Below, piece after piece: positions 61,613-64,000 of a stretch of DNA of 64,000 bases. Where the stretch lies: positions 62,001 through 126,000 of the forward strand of contig NZ_VOXD01000001.1 of assembly GCF_008014675.1 (NCBI RefSeq). The letters are read 5' to 3'. Source of the DNA: Neolewinella aurantiaca (GTDB lineage: Bacteria > Bacteroidota > Bacteroidia > Chitinophagales > Saprospiraceae). How positions within the stretch are numbered: position 1 is the stretch's first letter; every line of letters begins with the position of its first letter. The notes below the pieces were generated by a model that was not told where the DNA came from, made no database searches, and was given only the letters and a program-made list of their open reading frames with translations. A program made the position numbers and the translations under genes.

Positions 61613-61990
61613 CTACACAATTTCATCGTTTCGTGTGTATCACGAGATGCACTACTATCACGAACTTGCCGCTTGTCACGTCTCCCCTCTCCCGAGGAGA
61701 GGGGCCGGGGGAGAGGGGGATCCGTGCATCTCGTGATACACACCATCGTTTCTCCTTTCTTCCCAGCGGGCGTTTTTCCGGTCAATGAAGTCCTTCGACC
61801 TACAGATGGTAAACGACCAGAATACCCCAACCACCAGCCAGAATAAAAAGTCAGCGTACCATGCATCTTCTGCGACTCCAAATTCAGGAATGAATGACGA
61901 CAGACAGGTAGCCAGAACGGCAAATCCCAGGCTACGGTAAACGACTTTTTTCCACGAAATTTCTTCGATTTTTGCTATCCGAATTTCCAT
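61613..61990 (-). pseudogene. Small membrane-protein gene interrupted near its end by a miniature element
   Basis: The gene begins MEIRIAKIEEISWKKVVYRS and has two membrane helices. After the codons for ARWEERRND the 111-bp element enters. Removing the 111 bp plus one copy of the 9-bp duplication restores a frame ending NDEIV and a stop at 61613, giving 85 residues. As it stands, translation runs into the element and stops at 61676 with 104 residues. The last few residues are the only ones lost, so the protein may still fold. It is a paralogue of the 87-residue protein at 61155. Confidence 0.72.
61633..61743. mobile_element. 111-bp miniature element, copy 2
   Basis: This copy has the same length and 20-bp terminal inverted repeats as the one at 18121, in inverted orientation, and the repeats are perfect here (GTGTGTATCACGAGATGCAC). 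It is flanked by the 9-bp direct repeat CATCGTTTC at 61624-61632 and 61744-61752. The duplication differs from the one around copy 1, proving independent insertion. It lies inside a small membrane-protein gene. Confidence 0.9.
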
Positions 61991-62023
61991 GTGTCAGAAT
62001 TTGATGTCTGGGACGTATACAAA

Positions 62024-62194
62024 TTACCGGGTGGCGAAGTTCAATAAAAAAGGAGTGAGCGGAATGTTTTCCCTGGTTCGGTAGCCTTCTTCGAAAACCA
62101 GCTGGCACCTCTTTCGGGGCTCCGGATTTACCTTCAGCGTAATGCTCATGCCGTCTTCTGAAAAGATGAAATCTTCAGCTCTCAGGATGTGCAC
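62024..62194 (-). CDS. Possible small protein or gene remnant
   Basis: From a GTG codon, 56 residues can be read (MHILRAEDFIFSEDGMSITL, then a beta-rich part, ending LLNFATR). The frame has no ATG at a better site, and upstream codons run to a stop 100 bp earlier. It lies 33 bp before the interrupted gene on the same strand. It could be a small gene or the end of a lost one. Confidence 0.35.
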   Translation of the reverse strand: MHILRAEDFIFSEDGMSITLKVNPEPRKRCQLVFEEGYRTRENIPLTPFLLNFATR

Positions 62195-62308
62195 GGGCCC
62201 TAAGGGGCCGATGCCGTGCGAACGCTTAGCGGGATTCGTGAGGGCGGAATTCGTGTGAGTGGTGGTTTTTTAACAGGTCGTTCAACTGAGCTGTTTTTTA
62301 CCAAACCC

Positions 62309-62359
62309 TGCATCCTGCGTGCGCGCCGAATGGCTTTTTTGGCGAGAACGCAGGATGCA
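62309..62359. repeat. Inverted repeat related to the dispersed motif
   Basis: TGCATCCTGCGT and ACGCAGGATGCA pair perfectly over 12 bp around a 27-nt loop. The sequence resembles the dispersed motif with one extra base (GCATCCTGCG for GCACCTGCG). It lies just after the end of the next minus-strand gene. Confidence 0.6.
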
Positions 62360-62369
62360 AAGAAGGTTT

Positions 62370-62898
62370 TCAGACAAGATGGTCGGCAATGGCCCGCTCC
62401 TGCGGTTTCTGAAAGATCTTTTGAATGCGGGGTTGCAGGAACCAGATACCGACGGGCCAAAGAATGAATAAAATGAAAAGAGAGAGCCAGCGCCGGTGCC
62501 CTTCTGCCCGCATCAGTAAGCTGGCTAAAACTCCGTAGACCACCAAGCGAGGGATAAACCATGTGCCCAGGATTAGCATCACCGAAAACCAGTAACTGGT
62601 CTGGTTTGGAACGGTACTTGCGCCACCGAGAGACTCACTTGCCTTGATCGGAGGCACATCCATTGCAAAGACCAACAGTTGCCATATATACCGGAACCAA
62701 AGTGGTTTGGGACTTTATCGCTTGTTATCGCGGCGTCTGGCGGCGTTGCTAAAAACCTTACCTAGCTCAGGCTAGGCGCGGCTTTCAGCGCCTAACCAGC
62801 CACCACGCTAACGGCGCGCTAATTGTCCCAAACCACTTCGTTTCCGGTATAATAAGAGCAAGTGTCGCTGTAGCGATCAGCCATGAGATCCAAAACAG
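62370..62898 (-). pseudogene. Membrane-protein gene broken by the 161-bp element
   Basis: Removing the 161-bp element and one TA joins two open stretches in one frame across the site: LFWISWLIATATLALI continues directly as IWQLLVFAMDVPPIK. The result is one hydrophobic helix followed by two more helices. The stretch directly follows the stop of the gene at 62899 in the same frame. So one ancestral protein of about 200 residues, now interrupted by a TGA codon and by the element, is likely. At present only the part after the element could be translated, from a TTG or ATG. Confidence 0.65.
62689..62849. mobile_element. 161-bp miniature inverted-repeat element, copy 2
   Basis: This copy has the same length as the one at 1380. 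Five of 161 positions differ. It has TA on both sides (62687-62688 and 62850-62851). Its terminal repeats are better preserved than those of copy 1 (23 of 25 positions). Two of the five differences, at 62764 and 62773, are partners in an internal hairpin (a G-C pair became A-T). Confidence 0.88.
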
Positions 62899-63159
62899 TC
62901 ACTTTAGCCAGGCTTTGGGTTCAATGAGATGCAATAAGTACCGGCCAAGTGTAACTGCCCACAACTGGAAGATCACGAGGCCAGTTCCCAGGCCAGCAAA
63001 TACCAATACCGTAGCAACATCTTCTCCATAGCTTGGCTCACTTCCTGCGACAAGCAAGACGACAATGATACAGACAATGCCCAGTAGGAATGACAGAATG
63101 GGTAAACCTGCAGTAATGAAAAAAAATTTCCAGGCACGGAACGTCAGTAATCGTTTCAT
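62899..63159 (-). CDS. Small membrane protein, probably first part of a broken gene
   Basis: This 86-residue protein starts MKRLLTFRAWKFFFITAGLP and has two membrane helices (ITAGLPILSFLLGIVCIIVV and VFAGLGTGLVIFQLWAVTLG). After its TGA the same frame continues as a hydrophobic helix up to the inserted element, so the stop may be a nonsense mutation rather than the original end. An in-frame extension upstream (MWGCRIGSGYLHA) is unlikely as a start, since it overlaps the next gene's end region. Confidence 0.6.
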   Translation of the reverse strand: MKRLLTFRAWKFFFITAGLPILSFLLGIVCIIVVLLVAGSEPSYGEDVATVLVFAGLGTGLVIFQLWAVTLGRYLLHLIEPKAWLK

Positions 63160-63184
63160 CGCATGAAGGTAACCAGATCCAATT

Positions 63185-64000
63185 CTACATCCCCACAAAC
63201 TCTACCACCTCAAGGCCGTAGCCTTCCAGCCCAATGCGGTTACGCGGGCTGTTGCTGAGGATGCGAAGCTTGGATACCTTAAGGTCGCGCAGAATCTGCG
63301 CACCGATCCCGAAATCCCGTTGGTCCATACTGGCGGGCTGAGAGAGCTTGGCGGCCTGGCCGTCCTGCATCCGGCTTTTCAAGAGCCGGAGACCGGCAAT
63401 GATCTCGCTGCCATCCTGATGAGGGCGCATGAAAAGCAGAATACCACTACCGGCTTCGCTGATTTTCTCCAGCGGGCCGTGCAGCCCGGTACTGTAACCA
63501 GACAGGAGGCTGTGCAGCAAATCGCGGCTGCTGGTACTGCTGTGTACGCGGGTAAGTACGGGCTCGTCCTGCAGCCACTCACCGTGGGTGAGGGCCAGGT
63601 GAACGTCGTTGTTGGTTGTTTGGCGGTAAGCGTAGAGCTTGAATGGCCCGTAGCGGGTTTCGAGGTCCATGCTGAATTCGCACTCAACGAGCCGCTCCGT
63701 TTGCAGGCGGTAGGCGACGAGGTCTTCGATGCTGATGATTTTCAGGTCGTGCTCTTTGGCCAGTTCGATGAGGTAAGGCAGGCGGGCCATTTCTCCGTCG
63801 GGCTTGAGGATTTCGACGATTACTCCGGCGGGGTAGAGGTTGGCCATCCGGGCGAGGTCTACAGCCGCTTCGGTGTGTCCGGTTCTGCGCAGAACGCCAC
63901 CTTTGACGGCGCGCAGCGGAAAGACGTGCCCGGGGCGGGTAAAGTCAGTCGGCTTGGCGGAGTGCTCGGTCATCCGGCGGATGCAGGTAGCACGATCGTA
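63185..64000 (-). CDS. ribB: 3,4-dihydroxy-2-butanone-4-phosphate synthase with degenerate RibA domain, partial
   Basis: The gene enters from the right edge; its start is beyond the window. The visible RibB part (DRATCIRRMTEHSAKP, RPGHVFPLRA, GGVLRRTGHTEAAVDLARM, YPAGVIVEIL) is intact and makes the four-carbon unit of riboflavin. The second half has the fold pattern of GTP cyclohydrolase II (LTRVHSS, DQRDFGIGAQILRDL, RIGLEGYGLEVVEFV). It lacks the three zinc cysteines normally found after VRVHSE (here VHSSTSSRDLLHS) and the EGRGIGL segment. It is therefore probably active only in the RibB step, with another protein supplying RibA. Confidence 0.88.
   Translation of the reverse strand, partial: YDRATCIRRMTEHSAKPTDFTRPGHVFPLRAVKGGVLRRTGHTEAAVDLARMANLYPAGVIVEILKPDGEMARLPYLIELAKEHDLKIISIEDLVAYRLQTERLVECEFSMDLETRYGPFKLYAYRQTTNNDVHLALTHGEWLQDEPVLTRVHSSTSSRDLLHSLLSGYSTGLHGPLEKISEAGSGILLFMRPHQDGSEIIAGLRLLKSRMQDGQAAKLSQPASMDQRDFGIGAQILRDLKVSKLRILSNSPRNRIGLEGYGLEVVEFVGM

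Noticed and set aside
1-64000. tRNA, rRNA or CRISPR loci
   Set aside because: No cloverleaf with a TTCGA arm, no rRNA signature and no regularly spaced repeats with unique spacers were seen.

Overview
The window looks like chromosomal DNA from a Bacteroidota bacterium of the Saprospiria/Lewinellaceae type. This rests on gliding genes (gldC, gldA, gldF), a PorP/SprF protein beside a 1985-residue CHU_C-type adhesin, type IX sorting tails, bacillithiol synthesis (bshB1), and repeated Bacteroidota -7 promoter boxes (TAnnTTTG). Start codons generally lack Shine-Dalgarno sequences. The genus is an inference; no rRNA or tRNA gene was seen.

Layout. 1-8.4 kb: a cut membrane protein, a lipoprotein, bshB1, a polysaccharide-deacetylase-like protein, a secreted protein and a two-gene ABC exporter. 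8.5-13.7 kb: a secreted von Willebrand A protein, rplU-rpmA (L27 carries a helix-hairpin-helix extension) and a DEAD-box helicase. 13.8-20.2 kb: a DUF5060 protein, small secreted proteins, gldC, a palindrome-rich patch, and a membrane LytTR regulator followed by four 20-bp repeats and a CPBP protease. 20.4-32.2 kb: xylA, pncA, a TPR protein plus an effector-associated-domain-like protein, threonine aldolase, msrA, a methyltransferase-like protein, and a geranylgeranyl-reductase/ferredoxin pair. 32.5-39.5 kb: PorP/SprF and the giant adhesin. 39.6-51.4 kb: fabI, pgi, a structured non-coding transcript, gldA-gldF, fabD, a split 5'-nucleotidase and dnaA. 51.5-61.1 kb: a serine hydrolase, a GntR-ABC operon, a Crp-type regulator, hbd, a cobalamin adenosyltransferase and pckA. 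61.1-64 kb: decaying small membrane-protein genes hit by two miniature elements, and a RibB protein whose RibA-like half lacks its zinc cysteines.

The non-coding DNA holds several unusual items. A 20-bp motif, TTTGCACCTGCGTCCGCGCC, occurs in exact or near form about 21 times in both orientations, inside and between genes. Two families of non-autonomous miniature elements have intact terminal repeats and target duplications: a 161-bp element with TA duplications and a 111-bp element with 9-bp duplications. Two long imperfect palindromes share an apex sequence and sit directly after stop codons. These features suggest a genome shaped by small mobile or structural repeats, and possibly by a DNA-uptake-like signal.

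Central metabolism (xylA, pgi, pckA), fatty-acid synthesis (fabD, fabI) and cofactor genes (pncA, ribB, adenosyltransferase) are scattered among surface and secretion functions, as is usual for this group. No CRISPR array, prophage or full-length insertion sequence was seen.
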